DNA from: Adiantum capillus-veneris
Taxonomy: Eukaryota > Streptophyta > Polypodiopsida > Polypodiales > Pteridaceae
Length of the DNA stretch: 64,000 nt
NCBI GenBank assembly: GCA_014529385.2
Contig: CM043963.1
Coordinates: forward strand, 68,847,912 to 68,911,911
Direction: 5' to 3'
Position numbers and translations under genes: made by a program. Positions 54,341 through 64,000 of this stretch are shown here, piece after piece. Each line of letters starts with the position of its first letter. Position 1 is the first letter of the stretch. The notes beneath the pieces are model-generated. The model saw only the letters and a list, made by a program, of their open reading frames with translations, searched no databases and was not told where the DNA came from.

Positions 54341-55550
54341 TAGACCCTTTGAGGAAGTGGGAAATTAAAATCTCCCCACCCACGATCGGAGTCATGTAGT
54401 AGTGGCCTTTAATCACTTTCCTTTGTGAGCGTGAAATATTGCTTTTACACCTGCACATTGCGCTGTCATATTGCATGTTGTCCTCCCTATTTCTCTCATC
54501 CCTGTTTGCTATTGGATGATTCTATAAGCTATCCCTCCTAGCCTTGGCTTTGTACCCCCCCCCCCCGCCCTTTTTGATCTCTTGCCTGTAGTATGACCGA
54601 TGAATTGGCTCTGATTTGATGTCGTCTACTTACTTGCCCTATTGGGGTACCCCTGGTTGGTTGTGCTTCTATACCCCTCTGAGGCTCACGTGACTGCCAA
54701 ATTCCTGGATATGAGGCAGTTTCAATAGGCCCTAGTTTGGAGAAGGTCACCTGGTTGCGGTCTTGGTCTTGGAATGACTTTGGTGGATCGACTGCCTATC
54801 TTGGTTATTGTGCTTGGATTTGCTGGTCTCGATGACATTTGTTGTGGCTCTACAGACTGATGGTGTTGCATATTTAACCAACATGAGTATTCTATCTTTT
54901 CTTAAGATCATTTTGGCTTTGCTATTATCCATCACCAACATACTTGGCCTGTGTCACTCTCATTTCTGTTGTTTTTAACTATCTTATGTATAAATCACTA
55001 GAATGATGCCTCATTCTCACTATGATGTACAAAAATGAATCAAAGACTGAGTCATTTTTGTGCTAACCCTTGTCCTTTTTCTTGCATATAGATTGGATTC
55101 CTGCTCACAACGATTGTAGTCTTCGACTCTGATTGTTTTAGGTTGCAGGTTTATCCAAAATTAATTACCCTTGTTTAACTGTATTGATTCTTATGATTTC
55201 AAGATAATTTTTATATGTAAATGGGATACTCTTCGTTGGACGGTACTTCATTTGAAGACTATCCATTGAAACTACTATAAACATGGCAAACCTCTGCGAT
55301 CGATTTTGAACAACATCCATACTATACTCTACTAGCTAACGAAGCCTTAATTAAAACTTCGGCTGGAGTATAATCCTCTCTGTTAACATTGTCGCTTATG
55401 TCTCCATTGAGATTCATGGATTTTCTACTCTACTATAGCTCCTTTTAGTTTAAACTTTTCTACTCTCATCAACTTGATGAGACAGTAGGCCCATACTCAA
55501 TGGGCCTATTGCTGACTCACTGAGTATGGTGCCTGGGTTAGGGCGGCCAT

Positions 55551-55572
55551 GCGCACACACACACACACACAT
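55551..55572. repeat. (CA)n microsatellite
   Basis: About 10 CA units following GCCATGCG, at the position homologous to the longer run at 59165-59221. Confidence 0.9.
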
Positions 55573-57229
55573 AAGTAAAAATATCATAGCCTATTAATGC
55601 TCAAAAACTTCCCCCTAAAAAACTTCAAATGGCATGGAACTTCTCCACGCTCTATGCCCCTCACTTAGCCTTGGCTCTTACGTTTCCTGTGTGTGTATGT
55701 GAAAGAGAGTTTTTGAGAGCCTGAACATTTGCTTATTGTGTGGCTATGGAGATGGTTGAACACAAGGAGGCTTCACAGATTGGTAAAGCTAAAAATTTTG
55801 CTTTTTCTACTACATTCTATGTAGTATTCTGCACACCCTTAAAGGTTGTTAAGGTGTTGATATTCCTTGGAATTGATAGCGACTGGTGACTGGAAACTAC
55901 GATGTGGTGTGTTTTTTTCATGTACAAAGAACATCTGCATCGTTTTTGGTCCTCTAACATAATAGTGCGTACTATGCTGATAGTTTAATGTAAAAAAATG
56001 GGGGGAGGTTGTGTGGTCAATGGTTGTCATTGTTTGACCATAGTGATAATGTTGCAGTATCATTTGGTGGTGTTCCTTGCCCCAAAGAGCGTCTGGGTTT
56101 TGACCCTTGGTTTATGTTTAATGGCTTATGCCGCTCTGCTTTCTACATTCTATTGAGACCCTCTTTTAATGAACTATCATTGTTGGGCTGCTTGCGAAAT
56201 AAGGGTGCCACCTTTCTCTTTTTGGTGACCCTCTAGTATAGGGTTGTTGGCTTATGCTGCACGGATTGAATTTTGTACTATTGATACCGTTAACTGTCAA
56301 GTTGCTTATGAGAGAAAGATGCTGGCTTTTTTTCTTTTGACTCACTAGAAGTTGGCCTTTCACTTTAGATCCCTATGATTGAGTAGAATAGCAAAAGTAA
56401 AATCTCCTCTGTTTGGTATAACACTTATGGATGAAAGCCAAGGTATGATGAGGATGTCTCTCATTGAGGGGATTTTATCAGTTCAATTTTTTACTTGATT
56501 TACTTAGTCTAAGTCTAATGATTAATCCATGCAAAGATATATCTTAATGGGTGTCCAATACCAAGGATTAGGTCACTTTTAAAGGTTTTTTTTTGAACTT
56601 CCTCGATTGAGTAAAAAAATTGGACATTGTTTGCAAGGTTATAGAAGGGCCGATTCTTCTATGCCGATATGGGTACTAAGACACTTGGATTAGAAGGGGT
56701 GGTGGCCTCCTGATCAAATATGATATGTATAATAATATTTATTAAGGTCTTTTTAAAAAATTGGGGCTATATCGAAACCATGTTTTAAATTATCTCCTTA
56801 AATCAAAAAGAAAAAAATATGTTTACAATAAATCTGGATTACATGAGCACTTTGGACATTTGTTTTAAAGTTAAAAAAGTTGTAAGTTGGACATGGATAA
56901 CAACTGATATAGTCCATTGACACCTGTAGAACGCACTCAAGGCTAACGTATTTGTTGTCTTTTTGAATGGATGTCTTGGAATTTTTTTGGGCTTGAAGCA
57001 AATGTCTATCCTTGACATCACAAGCTCTTAATTACCACTTTTTGGAACATACTTTGTAGATCAGCTATTGTACTTCTACACTAGAATGAGACCTCATTCT
57101 TGTAGCAATGTACATAAATAATTCTAAGACTCAGTTGTTTTTATACTAATCATTGTTACTTGTCTAAAGGCAGTTGTCTTTTGAGCTTAAAAGCTTATTT
57201 ATGTTTTATTATATAAGTAAAATAGCTAC

Positions 57230-57231
<2 letters not shown>

Positions 57232-57312
<81 letters not shown>
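57232..57312. repeat. (CA)n microsatellite, about 40 units
   Basis: An uninterrupted CA run ends just before TCACTTGGTCACTACACC, the left flank of the second array unit. Confidence 0.95.
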
Positions 57313-57316
<4 letters not shown>

Positions 57317-59164
57317 TTGGTCACTACACCATTAACTATGACTGAACCCTATCCTATCGGTAGGCAATCCACTTGGATATTTGGGATTTCTTCTCAATGG
57401 ATGGTAGTTTATCCTCTTCCCTAATCCCCATGTTTGTATTTATCTCATGCTATGCTAATGAAAGCTGATGGTTACACTGTCTTATGGGGATCTTTAAAAA
57501 CTCCTACTACCTACACACATACTCTATCCTATGGCAATATGCCTTGCTGAATTCATAACTCCCCATGGTCACCTTTGAAGAAGTTATATCAGTTTGAAAT
57601 CTCCCTTGAATGGGATGGATACTTGTGGGACATCACCCCGGAATTGCGCCTTGTACTAGTAGGCTCCTATGACCTAACCCCCCCATATAGCTTACCTACA
57701 ACTCAATCCTCTAGTGGGATGTGTGTACTGGGTGTGAACCTTACCCTAGACCCTTTGAGGAAGTGAGCAATTAATATCTCCCCACCCATGATCATAGCCG
57801 TATTGGCCTTTAACCACTTTCCTTTCTGAGCATGAAATATTGCTTTTACCTGTACACTGCACTGTCATATTACCTATTGCCCTCCCTATTTCTCTCATCC
57901 CTGTGTGCTGTTTAATGATTCTATAAGCTATCCCTCCTAACCCTGGTTCTGTATCAACCCTCACTCGCCTTCCCCCCCTTTTTTTCATATCCGCAGTATG
58001 GCCGATATTGAACTGGCTCTAATCTGATGCCGTCTACCTACCTGCCCTACTGGGCTACCCCTCGTTGTTTGTGCTTTCATGTCCCTTTGAGTAAGGCATG
58101 ACTGCCGAATTCCTGGATATGAGGCAGCTTTCAATAGGCTCTACTTTGGAGAAGGTCATTTGGCTGCGATCCTGGTCTCGGAATGACTTTGATGGATGGA
58201 CTACCTATCTTGGTTGTTGTGCTTGGCTTTGCTGGTCTCGATGATATCTGTTGTGGTCTCTATAGACTGATGGTGTTGCATATGTAACCAAGGTGAGGAT
58301 TCTATCTTTTCTTAGGATCTTTTTGGCTTTGCTAGTATCCATCATCGACATACTTGGCCTCTGTCACTTTAGTATCTGTTGTTTTTAACTATCTTATGTA
58401 CTAATTACTAGAATAATATCTCATTCTCACTATGATGCACAAAAATGAATCAAAGACTTGAGTCATTTTGGTGCTAATCCTTGTCCTTTGTCTAAAGTTA
58501 GTTGTCTTTTGAATTGTTATGTTCTTTTGTGTATGAGTATTAATTAAAAAAATAGCAACACACACATCCTAAACAAAAAAGGTTCTCCTAGTTGGCTGGG
58601 TATGGGACGCTTGCTTTGGAGATTTTTGTCTATAGGCTTGGATTGAATCACTATCGATAATTCATTGTTAGGTTGACAAGTGTTAGGTGGTCTTTTCTTT
58701 CCTATAGATTGGATTCCTTCTCAGAGCTACTGTAGTCTTTGACTCTGATGTTTTCAGGTTGCAGGTTTATCCAGAATTACTTACCTTGTTTAATTATATC
58801 GATTCTTATGATTTTAGAATCATTTTTTCCCGTAAACGGGTTACTCTTGGCTGGACGGTTCGTTTGAAGACTATCCATTGAAACTGCTATAAACATGGCA
58901 AACCTTCATGATCGATTTTGAACAGCAGCCATACTATACTCTATTGGCTAACAAAGCCTTAAAACTCCTACATGAGTATAATCCTCTCTGTTAACATTGT
59001 CACTTATTGCTCCATTGAGATTCATGGATTTTCTGCTACGTTATAGCTCTTTGACTATTCTACTCTAATCAACTTGATGAGGCACTAGGCCCACACTCAA
59101 TGGGCCTACTGCCAACTCATTAAGTATGGTGCCTGGGTTAGGGTGAGCGCACATGTGTGCGTAC

Positions 59165-59173
59165 ACACGCGCG

Positions 59174-59221
<48 letters not shown>
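59165..59221. repeat. (CG)n/(CA)n compound microsatellite
   Basis: ACACGCGCGCGCGCGCGC passes into about 20 CA units. Confidence 0.95.
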
Positions 59222-59225
<4 letters not shown>

Positions 59226-61323
59226 GGTACTTACCTATAAGATTATTTTGCATAATTGACATCCTGGATTCTGCTAAACACGCTTCATAGTTTCACTATA
59301 TAGGGTATCCACCGTGGGATAGTGCCCTTATAAATCGTAAGTGGTACTAAAACCTTGATAGTGTGGTATACTGCCTTTTGTACACCTGGCCGTGAAGGTG
59401 CTATGGTGGTTTTTGCCCTGGCAAACATTGTCACAGGCGGCCTCGCATTCGCAAATCCCCAGAAGGGGCTCGCTCCACTCAACACTCTCTGCACGCTACA
59501 CAGTGATGATGGCCTTCCTCCTTCTTCTATTTAAGAGGTGAGGGCGCACTCTGCCCCTCACTTAGCCTTGTATGAGTTTCTGCTTGCGTGAATTACTGTG
59601 TGTCTATTCTCCCTTGCACCGACATATGGAGCTTGTAACACAAACAACACAGGTTGGGTACTTTGCATGTTATCATGAGTTTCGCTGCAATCTTATTTTT
59701 TAGGGCAATGTAACTGTTATGGTGTTGCTCTATCAGTTAAATGGTATGGACGATTGTGTGGGTTGACTAGAACTTGTTAAAAGATGGATGGTTGGTAACT
59801 ACCACGGTGTGGGGTAGCATTGTGTTAATAGTTGGGCTTTCCTCACTGCCTATAACTATTTAAGCCCAGTATGCTGGCTATGCGTGACATTGCATGGTTA
59901 ATAATATCGAGGTATAAACATGCTTTGGGCATGGCTTGTATCGTACTACTGGTGTTTTTTTTGCTGCACTATGTGGACTGTTCATTAGCTTAAAAAATTG
60001 GGCTACTGTGCAATGGTTTTTGTTGGCATTTCTTTGACCCCACTACTGGGTTTTTGGTCTTTAGTAAGTTCTGCGTAATACAGTTCGGTGGTTTTAATTA
60101 AAGTTGATCCTTAAAATTTGGGATATGGCATAATAGTTATTGCTGCTTAACTCAGTAAAACTCTGATTCTTGGTAGCTCTATGTTAACTATTCACTGGGT
60201 TTTTTTGAAAAAATTGGGATTGTTGTCGCTTGGCTTGGCAATGCAGTACACTGTCGATAATGACCTAACAAACTGATGGTGCAGACTATTCATCAAAAAG
60301 CTTTGGGATTGATTTTTGACTTGATACTGTCGCTTAAGACTGGTTTATTGATCACTGTCGCATAATGCCTGGTAATTAAGGCCCACGGTTTGGGTTGGTT
60401 AAGTGAATAATGGGATTTTTGGCCGACTGTGCACTGATGTTGGATGTTTTTATGATTGCTGAGGTTTGTGGGGGAGAATGCCCCGCTTGCATATCGATGC
60501 TGATCCTGTTCATTACTGGTTGTTTGGATGAGATAATCCAATACATTATTTGCATTCACATGGGCGGTGTAGTTTCTTACATCTTGTCCTTTTTTGGTTT
60601 GACAATCGAAACTAGCTGGATACCATAAGGGTTCTCTGCCACTTGGTTTGCTAAGAGATTGTGACATACAAACTTGAGAAGGATTGGATTCCATATAAAC
60701 ATAAACTGTATCTGTTGTAGATAAACAAAAACAAGTTTGAACTATTAATGGAATTTTTTAGGCTTCTTTTATGGCTTCATATGATGGAGCCTCATTAATC
60801 TGGTAGAAAAAACTCAAAAAGCTGTTTGATGGGAGGGATAAGACACTTGGATTAAAAGGGGTTATGGCCTTCTAAACAAGACAATACTATATTTATACAA
60901 AAAATTAACTTTGGGAAAATGAAACATTTTTAAAAATGGAACACATAGATACTTTGGACTAAGCTTGTAAGTTTTTTAAAAAAAGTTGTGAGATGGACAT
61001 GGATAACAATTGGTATAGTCCATTGATACCTGTAAAACACAACCAAGGCTAACATATCTGTTGTTTTGTTTGGATGGATGCAGGTAAGGACTAGTCTATC
61101 TTATCTTGGAAAGTTTTTTTTGGCTTTTAGCAGTTGTCCAATACAGGATTACACATACACCTACTGCAAGGGATGTATTTCTGATATCTGTTTACTAGAA
61201 TGAAATTTCATTCGTACAAGCATTGTACAAAGATAATTCTAAGACTGAGTTGTTCCTGAATTCACACACACTTAACTCTGGTTTGAATAGTGTGATCTGC
61301 TGGTTATACTGTCTTGTGTTGTG

Positions 61324-61354
61324 CTCTCTCTGTCTCACTCTCTCTCTCTCTCTC

Positions 61355-61430
<76 letters not shown>
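61324..61430. repeat. (CT)n microsatellite, about 50 units
   Basis: A nearly pure CT run immediately before TTGGTCACTACATC, the place where the neighbouring array unit has (CA)n. Confidence 0.95.
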
Positions 61431-61432
<2 letters not shown>

Positions 61433-62579
61433 TCACTACATCTAGCTATGAGTTCTTCACCATTAACTATGATTGAACCCTATTCTCTTGGTAGGCAATC
61501 CACTTGGATATTTGGGATTTTTTCTCAATGGATGGTAGTTTATACTCTTCCCTAATCCCCATGTTTGTATTTGTCTCATGCTGTGCTAATGGGAGCTGAT
61601 GGTTACACTGTCTTATGGGGATGTTTAAAACCTCCTACTACTTACACACATACTCTATCCTATGGCAATATGCCTTGCTGAATTCATAACTCCCCGTGGT
61701 CACCTTTGTACATGTTTATCAGTTTGAAGTCTCCCTTTAATCGGATGGATGATTGTGGGATATTACCATGGCACTACGTTTTGTACTAGTACCTCCTATG
61801 ACCTAAACCCCCCATATGGCTTACCTATAACTCAATCCTTTAGTGGGATGGGGATGTGTGTACTGGGTGTGAACCTTACCCTAGAACCTTTGAGGAAGTG
61901 GGCAATTAATATCTCCCCACCCACGATCGGAGCCGTATAATGGCCTTTAATCACTTCCCTTTCTGAGTGTGAAATATTGCTTTTACCTACACACTACGCT
62001 ATCATATTACATGTTGTCCTCCCTATTTCTCTCATCCTTGTGTGCTGTTGGATGATTCTATAAGCTATCCCTCCTAACTCTGGTTGTGTAGCAACCCTCG
62101 CTCACCTTTCCCCCCCTTTTCTTCCTGCCTGCAAGATGGCCGATGAGTCGGCTCTGATTTGATGCCGTCTACCTACCTGCCCTACTGAGCTACCCTTGGT
62201 TGGTTGTGCTTCTACGCCCCTCTGAGGTTGGCATAACTATCAAATTCTTGGATATGAGGTAGCTTTCAATAGGCCCTACTTTGGAGAAGGCCACCTGGCT
62301 ACAAACCTGGTCTTGTAATTACTTTGGTGGATGGACTGCCTATCTTGGTTGTTGTGCTTGGCTTTGCTGGTCTCGATTGTTAAGTATGGAGCCTGATTTA
62401 CCCTTTGTAATTTTATGTGGTAAAAGCGCACATTTGTAAGGCCCCCATTATGAGGAGAAGCCATCGTGCGTGAAGGAAAATCACTCACCAGAAACCAAAA
62501 TTTTCACAGACAAGAATCAGGGGCAACTTTAAAGGCGCCCCCGAGACTTTTTTTCACCGGAATATTCTTTTTCGTCGGA

Positions 62580-62710
62580 ATATTATGGCCGGACGGCGGC
62601 CGGAAAGTGGTCGGAAAACAACCGGTCGGTTGGCCGGTGGCCGGTAGTCAATGGCCGATGGCCGGTGGCCGGTGGTCGGAAGTCAATGGCCGGTGGCCGG
62701 TGGCCGAATT
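62580..62710 (+). repeat. GGCCGGTGGCC minisatellite in copia U3
   Basis: Repeats of TGGCCGGTGGCCGGTGGTCG with AAGTCAATGGCC spacers just upstream of the TATA box. This is a GC-rich, potentially variable promoter segment. Confidence 0.85.
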
Positions 62711-62836
62711 CAAAAGCGGACTTGTCTTCTCAAGGGCGGCCACACATGGGCGGATTGGAGGGTCCGATTTGGACTTATTCGCACAAGGGCGGCTATACAT
62801 GGCTATCTCTCATAAGAGAGGGCAGCCCTTTTGGCC

Positions 62837-62844
62837 TATAAAAG
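62837..62844 (+). promoter_or_regulatory. TATA box of copia LTR
   Basis: TATAAAAG in GGCCTATAAAAGGAGGCC, a strong pol II TATA context about 460 bases into the LTR. Confidence 0.75.
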
Positions 62845-63158
62845 GAGGCCATTTCTACACACATTTCATAGTGTGAAGTTGATGCAACAAGGTGAGTGTG
62901 AGGTGGTGAGAGTGAAGCAAGGCGGGAGCTCCATTAAGGGTATAATCCCTTTGTAAACTACTTCTTGTTTTGAAGTACTAAAGCCATTGAGTGGCTGCTT
63001 TCGCGTGGACGTAGCCCACATTGGGTGAACCATGTATATCGTGTGTACTCTCTCTCTCTCTCTCTCTCTACTCTATAATCTCGTGTATGTAAATCTGTCT
63101 CTCTCCATTAAGTAATCTACTCAATTATCTATTTAGCTACGTCTTATTTCCTAACAAC

Positions 63159-63170
63159 TGGTATCAGAGC
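63159..63170 (+). other. Primer binding site of copia element
   Basis: TGGTATCAGAGC two bases after the LTR end (AACAAC|TGG), complementary to initiator tRNA-Met. Confidence 0.93.
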
Positions 63171-63197
63171 AAGGTTTGCTTGTAGCTAAATTATCAC

Positions 63198-63735
63198 CCA
63201 CAACATCATCAAACTTAAGAGTACTTGTGCTAGAGATAGAATTACTTACAGCCATCACAAGGCTGTCCCAACTATCCGGTAGAGATGATAGTATAAGGAG
63301 AGCTCGCACTTCGTCATCGAAATTGATTTTCACTGATCGAAGTTGACTTATGTTTGTGTTAAAGTCATTTAGGTGTTCTGCAACTGAACCATTCTCTGCC
63401 ATCTTTAGATTGAACAAGCGCTTCATAAGAAATACCTTATTGGATGCCGATGGTTTCTCGTAGAAGTCGTCAAGTGACTTCATCAAGTCCTCCGTGGTCT
63501 TCATTTCCGAAACATTGAAGGCCACCGTTGACGCCAAGCTTAACCGGATTGTTCCCAGTGCCTTTCAATCAAGCACAATCCATGCTTCATCTGCCATTGT
63601 TGCGGGCTTCTTCGCAAGACCGCCTAGTGGCAAATAGAGGTCCTTCTGGTAGAGATAGTCTTCAATCTGCATCTTCCAATGTTGGTAGTTTTTGCCGTTG
63701 AACTTCTCAATCTTGAGCTTCCCTTCCTCCGCCAT
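63198..63735 (-). pseudogene. Copia gag N-terminal part, inverted
   Basis: The minus strand from ATG at 63735 reads MAEEGKLKIEKFNGKNYQHW, KMQIEDYLYQKDLYLPLGG, an in-frame TGA (LD*KALGTIR), FNVSEMKTTEDLMKSLDDFY, LFNLKMAENGSVAEHLNDFN, FDDEVRALLILSSLPDSWDS and LKFDDVVG. This is the UBN2-type copia gag core. It lies between a plus-strand LTR/PBS and a plus-strand knuckle, so the segment is inverted relative to its own element. Breakpoints are near 63198 (after VVG) and about 63740-63765 (just upstream of its ATG). Confidence 0.85.
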
Positions 63736-63765
63736 AACTCCCACTCAATTCAAGGAAATCTTTCC

Positions 63766-64000
63766 TAAGCGAGGAAATGCGAAGGAGAAGCACAGGAGAA
63801 TCATCAAGTGCTGCACTATCAGTGGAAACAAGAGGAAGGCCTAAGGAGAGGTTCAAAAACAAAAAGGGTCGTGATCGCTCAAGGAGGAGCAAGTCACGCA
63901 CAAAGTCAGTTCTTGAATGTTGGAACTGCGGCAAGAAGGGCCACGTCAAGAAGGATTGCTGGTCCAAGAAGAAGAAGGAGACAGAGTCTCAAGACAACAA
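63766..64000 (+). CDS. Copia gag C-terminal part with zinc knuckle (runs off the window)
   Basis: The plus-strand frame reads FLSEEMRRRSTGESSSAALS, then a basic linker (ERFKNKKGRDRSRRSKSRTK) and CWNCGKKGHVKKDC, a perfect CCHC knuckle. It is the normal continuation of the gag core found inverted next door (…DDVVG then LSEEMRR in intact relatives). Open to the window edge, so pol probably follows. Confidence 0.85.

Larger units (their letters stand above)
54340..62377. repeat. Tandem array of 3.4-4.1 kb units (about 2.3 copies)
   Basis: The landmark TAGACCCTTTGAGGAAGTG occurs at about 54345 and 57749, with a variant (TAGAACCTTTGAGG) at about 61883. It is always followed by ATCTCCCCACCCA.GATC, TCCCTATTTCTCTCATCC, TATAAGCTATCCCTCCTA and ATTCCTGGATATGAGGCAG-like text. 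A second set (GGGCCTA..TATGGTGCCTGGGTTAGGG, TGCCCCTCACTTAGCCTT) repeats at about 55500-55680 and 59100-59570, a third (GGACATGGATAACAA.TG) at 56890 and 60997. Units differ by many substitutions and indels. No intact ORF or transposon terminus was found, so the nature of the unit is unknown. Confidence 0.8.
62378..63156 (+). repeat. Ty1/copia 5' LTR
   Basis: A 779-base LTR from TGTTAAGTATGGAGCC to TTATTTCCTAACA, inserted in the third array unit after GGTCTCGAT. It has a TATA box (62837-62844), a CT run (63043-63069) and a GGCCGGTGGCC minisatellite in U3. The 3' LTR lies beyond the window. Confidence 0.88.

Noticed and set aside
60293-60694. 133-codon minus-strand ORF in the tandem array
   Set aside because: The equivalent region of the other array unit is not open and no motif is present. 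Chance ORF.

Overview
The window is nuclear DNA from a land plant with a large, transposon-packed genome. LTR retrotransposons use the initiator-methionine tRNA primer site TGGTATCAGAGC, Ty3/gypsy chromoviruses and Ty1/copia elements lie side by side, there are LINE pieces, small TIR elements and long CT/CA/C runs, and a split host gene is present. A gymnosperm or fern-like genome would fit the giant intron, but the species cannot be fixed from sequence alone. There is no bacterial-style operon, CRISPR array, rRNA or recognisable tRNA gene.

Host gene. Three minus-strand exons (52900-52779, 52693-52572, 36284-36094) splice in one frame, with GT/AG at every junction, into the C-terminal part of a plant universal-stress-protein (USP) domain of the kind fused to receptor-like cytoplasmic kinases or U-box kinases. 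The second intron is about 16.3 kb and is full of transposons. The N-terminal USP exon and the kinase or U-box exons are not in view, so the rest of the window is probably also intron or flank of this gene.

Left part (1-35.8 kb). One old plus-strand Ty3/gypsy element, called G1 here, is split by later insertions. Its 5' LTR (from 4576) holds A2 (5062-6759, TSD AAGAG) and D (6783-13997, TSD CTGTT). Its gag is cut by A3 (15940-17733, minus strand). Its RNase H-integrase spacer holds a probable solo LTR (E, from about 19781) that is filled by element B (20793-33589), whose right LTR holds a chromovirus C (26072-33503, TSD GAATA). The G1 integrase resumes at 34695 and holds a ~336-bp MITE candidate. 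Upstream of G1 is another copy of the A family (985-4575).

Partnerships. C (gag, protease, RT, RNase H, integrase, chromodomain) and the internally decayed D share LTR ends, PBS spacing and polypurine tract, so C-like elements probably mobilise D. The A family has LTRs, PBS and an unrecognised ORF but no pol; its LTR end and primer site match G1.

Intron part (36.3-52.6 kb). It holds a minus-strand LINE (ORF1 and endonuclease) with a 660-bp TIR element in it (14-bp perfect TIRs, 8-bp TSD), a decayed copia element (about 40.8-43.9 kb), gag-knuckle fragments, and a 348-bp Mutator-like MITE with a C34 run (49629-49976).

Right part (52.9-64 kb). About 1.4 kb of AT-rich sequence is followed by a tandem array of ~3.4-4.1 kb units (54.3-62.4 kb), then the 5' end of a copia element (LTR 62378-63156) whose gag N-terminal half is inverted relative to its LTR and zinc knuckle.
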